Shown here: positions 34,982 through 45,299 of the stretch, one piece after another
Layout: the number at the start of each line of letters is the position of its first letter
Position numbering within the stretch: position 1 is the stretch's first letter
Source: Rhodamnia argentea
Lineage: Eukaryota > Streptophyta > Magnoliopsida > Myrtales > Myrtaceae
DNA: 64,000 nucleotides
Assembly (NCBI RefSeq): GCF_020921035.1
Contig: NC_063153.1
Coordinates: 16,492,001 to 16,556,000 of the forward strand
Direction: 5' to 3'
Position numbers and translations under genes: made by a program
The notes under the pieces: model-generated
The model's database searches: none
What the model saw: only the letters and a program-made list of their open reading frames with translations
Told to the model about the DNA's origin: nothing

Positions 34982-36123
34982 ATGACTCTGGCTTTGGTCG
35001 TTTTGGCCTTTACCGAGTGCGAGGCGGTGACGTACTACACCGTCGGAGACGGCAGAGGATGGACTACTCCGCCCAACATCACCGCAGGTTTTTACGATGA
35101 TTCGGCCGCCAATAAATCCATCGAGGCCGGCAATGTTCTCCGTAAGCAATCTTGAGCCCCTGCTATTTCATTTCCGCCGCGCCTACTTTGGAATCAGAGA
35201 AGAGAGACCTTTCATTCTATGGCATTTGAAATAGGGAATTTAGCTGAATGAAGGCGGAGGATACACCCAAGATTGACCGGTTCATTCTTTTGGTTTAGGA
35301 AATTTGAATTTTGGCTCATTACCTGTTTGATTACCTGTTTAACGTGATTACTTTATTTAAATGTGCAATGTCGTCCATGAACTTTTCATTTGTTCATTAT
35401 GGTCCCTAAATTTTTTGTTTATGCTCAATATATTTTTCGAACGATGTGAAATGTTCAATGCTACCCTTAAACTTGAATTAATGGAATAACAACGTTGAAT
35501 ATTCACTAACCGAAAATTCAGAGACTACATTGAACAAAGTTAAAGTTCACAGATAACATCGCATATTGGGTTAAAGTTTAGGGACCACGTTGATCAAACT
35601 AAAAGTTCAAGGACCACATTGCATATTGGACCAAAATTTAAGGATCATTTATGTCATTTTCCTTAAAACTAAAAAATAACGAATATAAAAATAATAGATG
35701 ATAGAATATACATTATTCGTGCTCAAAACACTTTGACAAGTCATGAATAGATTTACTATCCACAACAATATATCATGCTTATGATCAAAACAATACCCTC
35801 ATTTAATAAATTGTGCAGGTTTCGAATTTAATGGAACACATAGTTTTGCTGCCGTATCGAAAAAAGAATACGACAATTGTGCCAAGGTTTCTCCGATTTA
35901 TAAAGCGTCCACTGGCTGGAGCGGCGGATACAAGCTCTCAAGAGGCGCCGGAATGTACTTCTTTATCTGCACCATCGACTCCCACTGCGAGGCCGGCCAA
36001 AAGATGGCCGTTAACGTTACTGCCACCACCTCCGCCAGCTTCGCGACGTGGTCGCCGCCGTCAACTCTCGGTGCCCTCTCAACGGCCGTCTGCGCTTTCA
36101 CCTTGTTTCTGCGTGGTCACTAG
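34982..36123 (+). CDS. stellacyanin-like phytocyanin with complete copper site
   Basis: Exons 34982-35141 and 35819-36123 give 154 residues if translation starts at MTLALVVLAF. The frame is open across both exons. Four copper ligands are present: His in THSFAAV, Cys in FFICT, His in DSHC and Gln in AGQK, with disulfide cysteines YDNC and SHC. The tail is short and its C-terminus only mildly hydrophobic. The start is odd: the paralog at 37592 begins MGRSSAVMTLAL, but here that first ATG is ATA, leaving a signal peptide of only about 15 residues. An in-frame ATG at 34865 would instead add 39 residues including a Leu-Ser run encoded by the CT microsatellite. A Trp conserved in relatives (DDWAANK) is Ser here. 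The 677-bp intron contains a MITE. Confidence 0.72.
35349..35662. mobile_element. MITE in intron of phytocyanin at 34982
   Basis: The left side has GCAATGTCGTCCATGAACTT and the right side has the near-complement AAGTTCAAGGACCACATTGC. AATGT and GTCC words repeat inside. About 310 bp with no coding capacity. Confidence 0.6.
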
Positions 36124-37591
36124 AATCAATTCGTATTCATGTTTTTTCTTCAATCTTGCACGTTTTGTCAATCTTCTTTTGCAGAATCGGTTTGTATTCA
36201 TGTTTTTGTCGATCTTGCATAGCTATTTGCATGTATTGATCAAACCTCTGCCCCTGATTTCATGTTGCCCGTGTTTACGATGGAAAGATTCCCCGGGGGG
36301 AAAATAGAGATGTCTCCTACATTACCCGTAATATGTGGAAGTATCGCAAATTTTGTAATGCTACATGAAGCATAAGCCAGCGGAAGCCTAGGATGTAGAA
36401 GATCATAACATAAGTGATTGCTATATATCACCAGGAGTACTTCATCATACGATATATACATAGTTGCGGCCATGCCGGTCCCAAGGTATCATCAATTGCT
36501 AAACGGGACAACCGGCGGCAACGGATACAAACTTCCGGCGAGGCCAATGAAATGTACAATTTCATTAGATCGATTTTGATTACGTTCAGAGCTTATTATT
36601 ATTGTTAATGAAGAAAGACCAGCCAAAGAAATTGCCAGAGCAACTGATCATATTTGACTTCTAATCCTACACCGCAAAATTCATGAAGTTACCACAAAGG
36701 GCAAATCTCTCTCTCTCTCTCTTTCTAATCACTTTTCACAGTAATAATCACACATAACACGAAAATAGCCGATGTATTATAAATGGTAAAGTTTATCTAA
36801 TCAATTGTTTAGGGGCGCTCGTTAACAAGACCTGTTCACTGATAACTTTACGAGGGGCATTTTGATATTTGGAATCCGCTTCGTGGGCATTCAAGGAAAA
36901 ATAAAAATAAAGTTCTAGGGGTATTTTGAAATTCCACATCCCGTTTTGAGACAAAATTAACATTTGGGTGGGATTTTGATGTAAAAATGAATACCGCCGA
37001 TATGATGTTATTAATAATAGCTTAACAATTATTTCATGTTATAATTAATTTATGTTGGTTAGTAAAGACATAACTGAAAAGACATATGTTTTTTTTTTTT
37101 ATGGATGACACATGTTGAAAGGGCGTCTATTGATAGCCTTTATTTAAAAGGAAGCCCAGATCCTCTCTCCATCCTATTGATAACTACATTGAACGAAAAG
37201 ACAGTAGTTTTATTTCTATCTTCCATAAGATAGTTAACATAAAAGCACATGGGGTTGTGGGAGATAAATCAAGACGTCTTCATCGTCTTTCATTTTTTTG
37301 CAACAACGATCGCCGAAAGGTTTTCGTTATGGAGAAAGGTATGTCTTTATCCCTCTCGGGACATGAAAATCATGAAGATAGAAGATCCCTTAATGTCGAA
37401 TTTTTGCATAAAAGTAATTACGTTAATTGGTTACATTTGAGAGTATGGAATTAGTCCCTTGTTATAAATAATAGCACGACTGCAGAATCATTTGCCAGTG
37501 GCGAAGGGCCGTTCGCTCGGTCTTTACCAAAGTTCAAACCCATCAGACACTCTCTCTCTCTCTCTCTTCTACCAGACGGTACTTGGAGAAG
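36124..37591. other. spacer between phytocyanin and pseudogene
   Basis: Holds the 3' flank of the gene at 34982, where a roughly 40-bp CGTATTCATG...TCTTGCA sequence is repeated in tandem (about 36130-36225), then a phytocyanin relic near 36475-36600. No other gene is seen. Confidence 0.4.
36475..36600 (+). pseudogene. short relic of a phytocyanin second exon
   Basis: Fragments in shifting frames read KVSSI, NGTTGGNGYKLP and NEMYNFI, which match the stretch from the YDxC loop to the copper-site strand in neighbouring genes. No first exon or tail is nearby, so it is a leftover from an earlier duplication or deletion. Confidence 0.6.
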
Positions 37592-38014
37592 ATGGGCAGA
37601 AGCAGCGCAGTGATGACTCTGGCTTTGGTCGTTTTGGCCTTCATCGGGTGTGAAGCGGTGACGGATTACGGTGTCGGAGATGGCAGAGGATGGACTGCTC
37701 CACCCAACATCACCGTGGGTTTCTACGGCGATTGGGCCGCCGATAAATCCTTCGACGGAGGGCGGCGATGCTTTGACCAAGCAATCTTGAGCCCCTGCTC
37801 TTTTATTTCCGGGAATTCGATTTTGGAATTTGAGAAGAGAGAAGCTTTCGTCTTTCGACTTTTTGAAATAGGGAATTTTGACTGAATGAAGGTGGAGGAA
37901 CCACCAGAGATTGACCGCCGGTGGGGAGAGGAGGGCCTTCCCCTACTTTGGGTTTCGAAATATTTAACCGTGCATATGTTTTTTGTGCCGGAAACTTATA
38001 TCGTGTTCACATCT

Positions 38015-38520
38015 ATGATAAATTTACTCAAACTATTTTTTTTTTTACCATCTAAAATCCTAAATTGGTACACTTTTGAGAAATTTACCCCAAATTGATA
38101 CATTTGTGACAAATTTACCCTCCGTTAGTTTTCGTTAAATTTTGTAGTCAAATTGCCGAGTTAGATGATACGTGACAATTGCCGAATGAACACGTTTGGG
38201 GATTTTACCCTCTATTTATCACGGGTGTATCAATTTGGGGATTTTCGTGGTATTAATCCAATTTAACGAAAACTAACCGAGGGTAAATTTGTCACATGCA
38301 TACCATTTTAGGGTTTTTGGTGGTCAAAATCATTAGTTCGGGATAAATTTGTTATAAAAATATCAATTTGGGGTTTTTGGTGGTCGAAAAAATAGTTTGG
38401 GAAAAATTTGTCATATGTGTACTAGTTTAGGGTTTTTTATGGTAAAAAAAATAATTTAGGGTAAAATTGTGATAGTGTGTGTTAGTTTGGGGGTTTTCAT
38501 GATATTAACTCCTTTTTTAA
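38015..38520. mobile_element. inverted-repeat element with tandem subterminal repeats
   Basis: The right arm (38281-38515) is about four copies of a roughly 59-bp unit beginning GGGTAAATTTGTCA and containing GGGTTTTTGGTGGTC. The left arm holds the reverse complement of similar units. No protein is encoded. It resembles foldback or Mutator-like non-autonomous elements; no target duplication was fixed. Confidence 0.65.
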
Positions 38521-39190
38521 ATATCGACCGATTTTCGGGCCAAAATTTTGGGGTTCCCCTTATTTCTTTTCTCGGGCCGGCCTAAACTAGTTTTTAGAAA
38601 ATAATTTAATGGGATATACATTATTCGTACTCGAAACACTTTGATAAAAGTCATGAATAGGTATTTTTTTTTTGCAAAAAAGATAAACATAAAAAAAAAA
38701 GATGATTTCAGATGTCAAAAATATAATAATTATTCAACTTTCCCTCTGTAAATTTAAAATTTAAAATATCTCAGGGTAGGCTTGAACGGCCCAATCTTCG
38801 ATCCAGGCTTTTTTTTATTAACTTCGGGGCCGGGCCCAAAAAATTGGCCCGGCTCGTGCTCACTCGCGCCTTTAGGTTGCCGACTAATTGGAGTCGTGCC
38901 TTTGAATTATAGACAAGGCCACTTGCACTTGCACGGGTCAAAAACCTCGACTAACTAACTAGATGGCTCTCGCGTCCTTCTTAGTCGTGCAACTCATCTT
39001 CTTAAATGTTCTCATGACCGAGATCTTAAATTCATATAGTTCGGAAGTTGGGTTAAACAAAAAAACATCAGCATCTTGTCTTAGATATAGAGATATACCG
39101 ACAAGATTATCAGAATACCAATAGGTTTCATGAATCCAATTTATCCACGACAATATCATTGTTATGGATCAAAAAGTACCCTCATTTAAT

Positions 39191-40035
39191 GACAAAATGA
39201 CTCCTGGAGTGTCAATATTTATGCATGGCGTTCACTTTAGTGTCAATATTTTTATTTTTTGGATCACTTAAGTGGCATATCGAAGAAAAAATAATCACTT
39301 AAGTGCCAATTTTGAAAAAGAATGATCACTTAAGTGGCAATTTTGACCAAACAGTACACGTGACATTTTTTTATTAATTTTTTTAAGAAAAAAGTCAATC
39401 CACTTGACGTGGCAAATTTAAAAAAAAATAAGCTTATTTTTGTAATATTAAATTAAATTTAAAAAATAAGCAAATTAACTATAAAAGTTAAAAAAAATCA
39501 CAAAACAAAAAAGAAAAATTGCTAGGTTGCGGCGCTCATCGCCGCCGCGCACCATTGCCGACAATAGGTGGGTGATGGCCGACGGAGGTCGTCGAGTGGC
39601 CGGCAAGCCCCACAAGCGACGCCCCGCCGACCTTGGCACGACCTTGCCGGCCACTTGACCACTCCTGTTGGCCATCACCCATCCTCGCCAACAATGGCCA
39701 GCAATGGTGGGCGAAAGCCCTCGCTAATGCAACAAATTATTTTGCTTTTTTTAATTTTTTTTTATTTTTTTTAGCTTATGATTTAGTTTTAAAATTTATT
39801 TAAGCTTTTGCCTTTTTTGTTATTACTGACTTGGATGCTCTGGCGAGGCCATGTAGATGCTACGTCAGATTTCCGATGAAACTCATCGGAGTGGACACTA
39901 AAATAACAGTTTTTAAAAAAAAATTGGTAAAGATAGTTTTTAAAAAAAAATTGATACTTAAGTGATTCAAAAAAAAAAATTAACACTAAAGTGAGCGTCG
40001 TACATAAATATTGATACTCTAGATATCATTTTCCC
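39191..40035. mobile_element. Mutator-like element in pseudogene intron
   Basis: 845 bp with inverted ends over about 60 bp (left GACAAAATGACTCC..., right ...ATCATTTTCCC). Flanks TCATTTAAT (39182-39190) and TCGTTTAAT (40036-40044) match at 8 of 9. The paralogous intron at about 35797-35815 shows the uninterrupted site, CCCTCATTTAATAAATTG. The core (about 39530-39730) is GC-rich. Arm sequence differs from the 26212 family. Confidence 0.88.
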
Positions 40036-40493
40036 TCGTTTAATTAATTGTGCAGATTTCACATAAATCGAAACGCATGGTTTTGCTATAGTATTATTGA
40101 AGGAAGAAAACGACAATTTTGCCAAGGTTTCTCCGATTGATAAAGGATCCAATGGCTGAGGCTACGGGGGTACCGACTCTCGAGAAACGCCGGAATGTAC
40201 TACTACTTCATTTGCACGATCGACTCCCACTGCGGGCCCAGCCAAAAGCGGGCCGTTAAACGTCACCTCCGCCACCTCCGCCGCCTGCTTCACGATGCCG
40301 CCGTCGTCGACTTTCGGCGCCGTCTCGACAATCCTCTCTGCACTTTCGCTTTGTTTCTGCTTGGTCATTGAAAATCAATTCGTATTCATGTCTTCTTCGA
40401 TCTTGGATAGCCCCTTTCTATGTATCCTGAGATTCAATCTGACTTTCTATTTGAGATCAATGCTGCACGTTCGCTCAGTCTCCTTTTAAGAAA

Positions 40494-42113
40494 ATGCATG
40501 CCAATGGAAGGAGCTTGATGTCGATTCCCTGTTCGTCTACGCTTCTCGTCGTCCTCAAGAAATGCAGCAGCATCAAACACCTTCACCAAGTCCACGCTCA
40601 AGCCATCGCCAATGGCCTCCTCTGTGCCGACCCGGGCCCTGTCCTCACCCGCATTCTCTTTGCGCTCACCGCTCTCATCCCCGCTCCCTCTCTATCAGGC
40701 CCGAGCGCCGAGGCATCGGCGAGCTACCTGTCCTCGGTGTTCAGAGCCATCCCAGACCCGTCGACGTTTTGCTACAACACCATCATCAGAGCCCACACCC
40801 TCCTCGCTTCCCCTCTCTCCGCCCTCCTCCTGTTCGTCGAAATGCGTCGCCTTGGCTTGCCCCTCGACTTCCATTCATTCCCTTTTGCTCTCAAGGCCTG
40901 TGCCCAGCTTCAGGCCCTCTCTTTGGCTCGGACCCTCCATTGCCAAGCCGTCAAGCTCGGGTTCGCGGCCGATCTTTTCGTCGTCAACTCTCTCGTCCGC
41001 GTGAATTCTATGTGCGGTCATGTGGCCGATGCGCGCAGGGTCTTCGATGAGAGCTCTTGCCGCGATGTCGTGAGTTTTAATAGCATGATCGACGGTCTTG
41101 TGAAATCGGGTGATGTCGAGAACGCGCGGATATTGTTTGAGGAAATGCCCGAACGAGATGCTGTCTCGTGGGGTACTCTGGTTGCTGGTTACGCACAGAC
41201 AAACCAGTGCGAGGAGGCTATTCGAATGTTCGATCTCATGATTGCTTCAGACATTCGGCCTGATAATGTGGCCATTGTCTCTGCTCTCTCTGCTTGTGCG
41301 CAGCTGGGTGAAATTGATCAAGGGAAGAAAATGCATGAATATATGAGGGAAAATGAGATTCTAATAGATTCTTTCTTGTGCACCGGGTTGGTCGACATGT
41401 ACATGAAGTGTGGTTGCATCGAAATAGCCATGGAGCTGTTCGAGGAAAGCCCTGAAAAGAATCTGTATACTTGGAATGCCCTGCTTGTTGGGCTAGGAAT
41501 GCATGGATATGGTCATTCATCACTAGACTACTTCTCAAGAATGGTTTTCTCAGGTTTACGACCTGACGGAGTGAGTATTCTTGGAGTTCTTGTTGGGTGT
41601 AGCCATGCCGGTCTAGTCCATGAAGCCTCTGAGATTTTTGATAAGATGGAATCGGTATATGGTGTAGTCCGAGAGCTCAAGCATTATGGGTGCATGGCCG
41701 ATTTGCTTGCCCGGGCCGGTCTGGTCAAAGAGGCCGAAGACATGATATATAAGATGCCAATGAGAGGTGATATCTTTGTCTGGGGCGGGTTGCTTGGAGG
41801 TTGCAAAATACATGGAAATGTCGAAACTGCAGAAAAGGCAGCTAGGAATGTAACGGAGCTGTGCCCTGAAGATGGCGGAGCCTATTCGATCATGGCTAGC
41901 ATATACACGAGTGTGAACCGGTGGGATGATGTGGTCAAGACTAGGAGATCGCTGAGCGCTAGTGCCGCAAAGAAGAGCTCTGCTTGTAGCATGATTAAAC
42001 TAAATGGTATCAGCCATGAGTTTCTTTCTGCTGATAGCTGGCATCCTGAAATTGAGGAGGTATACTTTGTCTTACATTTAATAAGACAACATCAACAGGA
42101 AGGGCGGTATTAA
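40494..42113 (+). CDS. pentatricopeptide repeat protein, PLS class with E-type tail
   Basis: Intronless, 539 residues. Translation could also begin at the next in-frame Met (residue 10). About ten PPR-like units run from residue 70 to about 440, with motifs such as DVVSFNSMIDGLVKSGDVENA, DAVSWGTLVAGYAQ and NLYTWNALLVGLGMHG. The C-terminus has E and E+-like segments (GGAYSIMASIYTSVNRWDDV, HEFLSADSWHPE) but no DYW deaminase domain. Proteins of this class bind specific organelle RNAs and often serve in C-to-U editing, recruiting a deaminase in trans; the target here is unknown. No clear organelle targeting peptide was judged by eye. It starts only about 120 bp after the phytocyanin pseudogene, so its promoter must lie in or near that relic. 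Confidence 0.93.
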   Translation: MHANGRSLMSIPCSSTLLVVLKKCSSIKHLHQVHAQAIANGLLCADPGPVLTRILFALTALIPAPSLSGPSAEASASYLSSVFRAIPDPSTFCYNTIIRAHTLLASPLSALLLFVEMRRLGLPLDFHSFPFALKACAQLQALSLARTLHCQAVKLGFAADLFVVNSLVRVNSMCGHVADARRVFDESSCRDVVSFNSMIDGLVKSGDVENARILFEEMPERDAVSWGTLVAGYAQTNQCEEAIRMFDLMIASDIRPDNVAIVSALSACAQLGEIDQGKKMHEYMRENEILIDSFLCTGLVDMYMKCGCIEIAMELFEESPEKNLYTWNALLVGLGMHGYGHSSLDYFSRMVFSGLRPDGVSILGVLVGCSHAGLVHEASEIFDKMESVYGVVRELKHYGCMADLLARAGLVKEAEDMIYKMPMRGDIFVWGGLLGGCKIHGNVETAEKAARNVTELCPEDGGAYSIMASIYTSVNRWDDVVKTRRSLSASAAKKSSACSMIKLNGISHEFLSADSWHPEIEEVYFVLHLIRQHQQEGRY

Positions 42114-43504
42114 CTTATGCTCCACATTATGCACGTGTTAAATGCGCCAAAATTTTTCATGGGAGGCAAATTTGCTGATTCCCACTTGATATGCCAATGT
42201 ATATAAAGTTGAAATATCTATTCATCGAGTTATTATGATCTGAGTATGTTGTTCATACCATGTCAAAGAAAAATCAATAGCATTGAAATTTTGAAAACCA
42301 ATTGCAATTGCACACAGCGCTTTCTTCTCAAAGCTAGAAACGAATAAGGAATTTCATCTGCGATGAAAACCAACATCATGGTGTAAGGTGTGCTAAGAAA
42401 TGCAACACCATCAAGAAAGATTTGAGTTCATACATTTCCCATAAGCATAGCACTAACAGAAGTTTTGAAAGAGCTCATCATTTTCTGAAAACAGAGCTTT
42501 GATGCACGCCTTTGGTGCGCCTTCTGCGGAACACTGAAGGCTAATCCCTTTTTTCAATGACGCTTACAGAAATGACGTTCCGGACCACCACATGGGGCGA
42601 CTAACTCCTGCTAGAAGCCAATACAACAAGATCCAACGAGGATCAGATGACTACAGCTACCATACTGACCATCAAAACTAAACCAACTCAATTAAACTCT
42701 CTTACCAGATCAGATCGACCCCACTGTCATTGTTTCCTCTTGCTATGCTCTTTCTCTTAATTTATTGCTTCACTTCATTCAGTCTTTGACACACCTTCTC
42801 CAAGGACTCTTGACCAGGTCATGCTGGCATGAGCACACTCTGCTCAAGTTAGTTGACAACTCCCGGAAAAAGTTATAAAGTAAAAAGTCAGTGAACATCA
42901 CCATTCCAATTGGAAAATCGAGCCAAAGAAGGCATCTCCATAGATGATGTTACCCTGTCTTTTCCTTCATCCAACAGACCATTTAGTTCATCCTAAAGTC
43001 TTAACTCTCATGAAGATACCAACAGAAGAATATGGCAGCAGGGCACTGCACAACTAGTTCAATATTTTTTGAAAAACTACTGAGCTCTCCAGTGAGACAC
43101 CTGTACCAGTAAGACATCGCCTTCTGACGTGAGGACATTCTTGCATTTATATGCTCACTAAAAAAGCTCATATTGGAGCTGGTAAATATCCCATTCTCGA
43201 ACGGAGGCAATGCTGCATCTACCCTCTGCCAGATATCAGTTCCCAGATAGCCCGTCACACAATGTAACTTAACATGCACCAAGAAAGTGTCCGGATCCAT
43301 ATATGTCCATATAAAGAAAATTCTTTGTGGACTGCCTGAGATGAGAAAGCTTGGTTTGTTTTGTCGTTTAAACTTTTGCACCACAAACACTAGCAACCAT
43401 CAGAAGCAGGTAACACTATCATCGTTAACGTAAATCAAGGGCAGATGCATACTTTAGGGCATTTCTGAACTAAAAGGCATTGATATAGCTGCAAGAAAAA
43501 GTGT
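42114..43504. other. intergenic between convergent genes
   Basis: Lies between the ends of the PPR gene and the minus-strand KIX gene. An open frame on the minus strand at 43001-43396 has no recognised family and may be 3' untranslated or random. No other gene is supported. Confidence 0.4.
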
Positions 43505-45224
43505 CTATAAACCAGTACCCAAATTGTGTTGGAACTCTGGTTGCCAGAAAAATTGCCCAGCTCCCTCATTGTTTCCAAAAGGTTCCTTGCGCTTCCTAAT
43601 TGTTGCCTCCAAAATCCTACCCTCACCCTCTGAAATCCATTTACATGGCGAGAACTCGAGCTGTTCCATGGTTGAGGTTCTGCTCGGGAGAAAACAGAAT
43701 TCCTTGTTGACATGCATTTGTGATGCAGTAAGCGCCATTCTCTCCTGGGAACAATTCAAATCAAAATCCTCAGCTTCAGGAACTGGACTAAGTCTCGTGC
43801 TCGCACACGGATCTGAATCCAAACTCAACCGTAATGACAAGTCACATTTTTCCTCTGATGATTTCTCACCGGTGTTTCTGGAATCGACTCTTCTGACAAT
43901 GTTCAAAGTACCTTCAGAACTACTATGGGATAAGACGTTGTGCAGCATACCAGCTTCAGTAGACTCTGGAATCGATCTCCCTATGGGGGTTCCAACAAGT
44001 ATAGTGCCGGCATCATCTCGAACTTGTGAAACTGTCCGCAGCTCTTCAGTTGGATAGTGGGTTCCATAGTACAACGGATATACCGTATCGAAGTTCATCA
44101 AGGTGTTTGTTTCCATGTTCATCAATCCGTTAAATCTTCTGGGACTACTCTCAAATGGAAGAGGGTGACTGCAAGGAGAAGCAAGTTCATGTCTTTCAAT
44201 CACATGATTGGAAGGCTCAGCTACCAAGAGATGGGAACCCGCAGTTTCGGACCTGGCAACTTTCGGAAACTGTGCAGAATGAACCGCCGCCGGTGAAGGC
44301 GGAAATCGTCTGTCCATTAGCTTATCCGAAGTTCCAGACATCTCAGCAACAGGTTCCCGTGCTCTTGGAGTCAGATAAGTCCTAAAATTATTGTGCCTTT
44401 GACTTCTTGAAGCTCTCACAGCGACACAACCCAAATTCAATGCAGCTGCTCATGAGCAAGCGCATTAAATCAACACAGATACATGGAGAAGCAGTGTAAA
44501 AAGAATTCTAAATTAAGTCCAAAAGTAAATGGAGACAGACCAAAATAACATCACCGAACTCTCTTACTGCCATGTAATAACTGCATTAGGAATGGAGCCA
44601 GAAGCTGATGAACCTTCCAAAAAACTCAGAGCTAGATCTAGCAGAATGCAATCTAAAAAGCATTTTGGTACCTTCAACACATGGTGGCAAAAGGTCTCCA
44701 GTTTCAGTGCTCTCATCCCTCCGAATAATGGTATTAATGGCATCATTAACCCTCTCCCATAGAGTTTCTAGATCCATGTACTCCGCCTAAGCAAACAAAC
44801 AACAACTTAAACTTCAACAAACCACCATACAGAAACCATGAAAAGACACACCAACCCACGAACCCAAGAACAGCAAAAAAGGCAAAAGAACAAGAAAAAC
44901 CTCGGAATTAGCTTTAGAGTACATGATTTCCTCAGCTCTGAGAACAACAATGGGAAGCTTCTCTTGCCATTCCCGGTTCTTCTTGGTTGCAGAGCTGTGA
45001 GCCTCGTTGACGACCCTGATCAACACCAGGTGGGGCAGTCCCAATTCACAACTCCAGCACACAAAAAAGACACCAACTTTAAAGCCTCGAATTCAAGCAC
45101 AAATCAACCCAAGACCAACCCACCTGAAGATCTGCTGGACGATGGAACCTCGCATGGGATGGTGCCTATCGCTGTGCCAAGCTCGTCTGACGCACTCATA
45201 AGGTCTCGGGCCAGGCCTTGGCAT
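43505..45224 (-). CDS. KIX8: KIX8/KIX9-type adaptor with KIX domain and EAR motif
   Basis: Four minus-strand exons, 45224-45124, 45015-44901, 44786-44672 and 44445-43505, join in frame to 423 residues. The N-terminus MPRPGPRPYECVRRAWHSDR opens a KIX domain (about 12-95) with IVQQIF, EEIMYSKANSEAEYMDLETLWERVNDAI, the three-helix fold that binds activation-type peptides. The long remainder is probably disordered and includes LSLRLSL at about 313-319, an LxLxL EAR motif that binds TOPLESS co-repressors. In Arabidopsis, KIX8 and KIX9 bridge PEAPOD proteins and TOPLESS to limit meristemoid divisions and leaf and seed size. This gene has the same two parts, so it probably acts likewise in the nucleus. 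Which of KIX8 or KIX9 it matches cannot be told by eye; the symbol stands for the pair. Confidence 0.85.
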
Positions 45225-45299
45225 CTTCTTCGCCACGAGATTCACATCAAGAAAACAAGAAACAATGAAGGAGGAGGAGGAGGGAGATTTTATTCGTGG

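Larger units (their letters stand above)
37592..40373 (+). pseudogene. phytocyanin pseudogene stretched by transposons
   Basis: This is the paralog of the gene at 34982. Exon 1 (37592 to about 37780) begins MGRSSAVMTLALVVLAF and runs through GRGWTAPPNITVGF. A small insertion then shifts the frame, and the donor GTAAGC has become CCAAGC. Exon 2 begins about 40056 after TTGTGCAG and carries a stop codon at the place of a conserved Trp, with frame changes on either side. YFICTIDSHC and a tail like that of the paralog can still be read. The intron has grown from 677 bp to about 2.3 kb through insertions at about 38015-38520, 38660-39145 and 39191-40035. Confidence 0.85.

Noticed and set aside
43001-43396. 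131-codon minus-strand frame downstream of the KIX gene
   Set aside because: No recognised domain. It could be 3' untranslated sequence; kept as unassigned.
43524-44057. 177-codon plus-strand open frame
   Set aside because: Antisense shadow of the last KIX gene exon.
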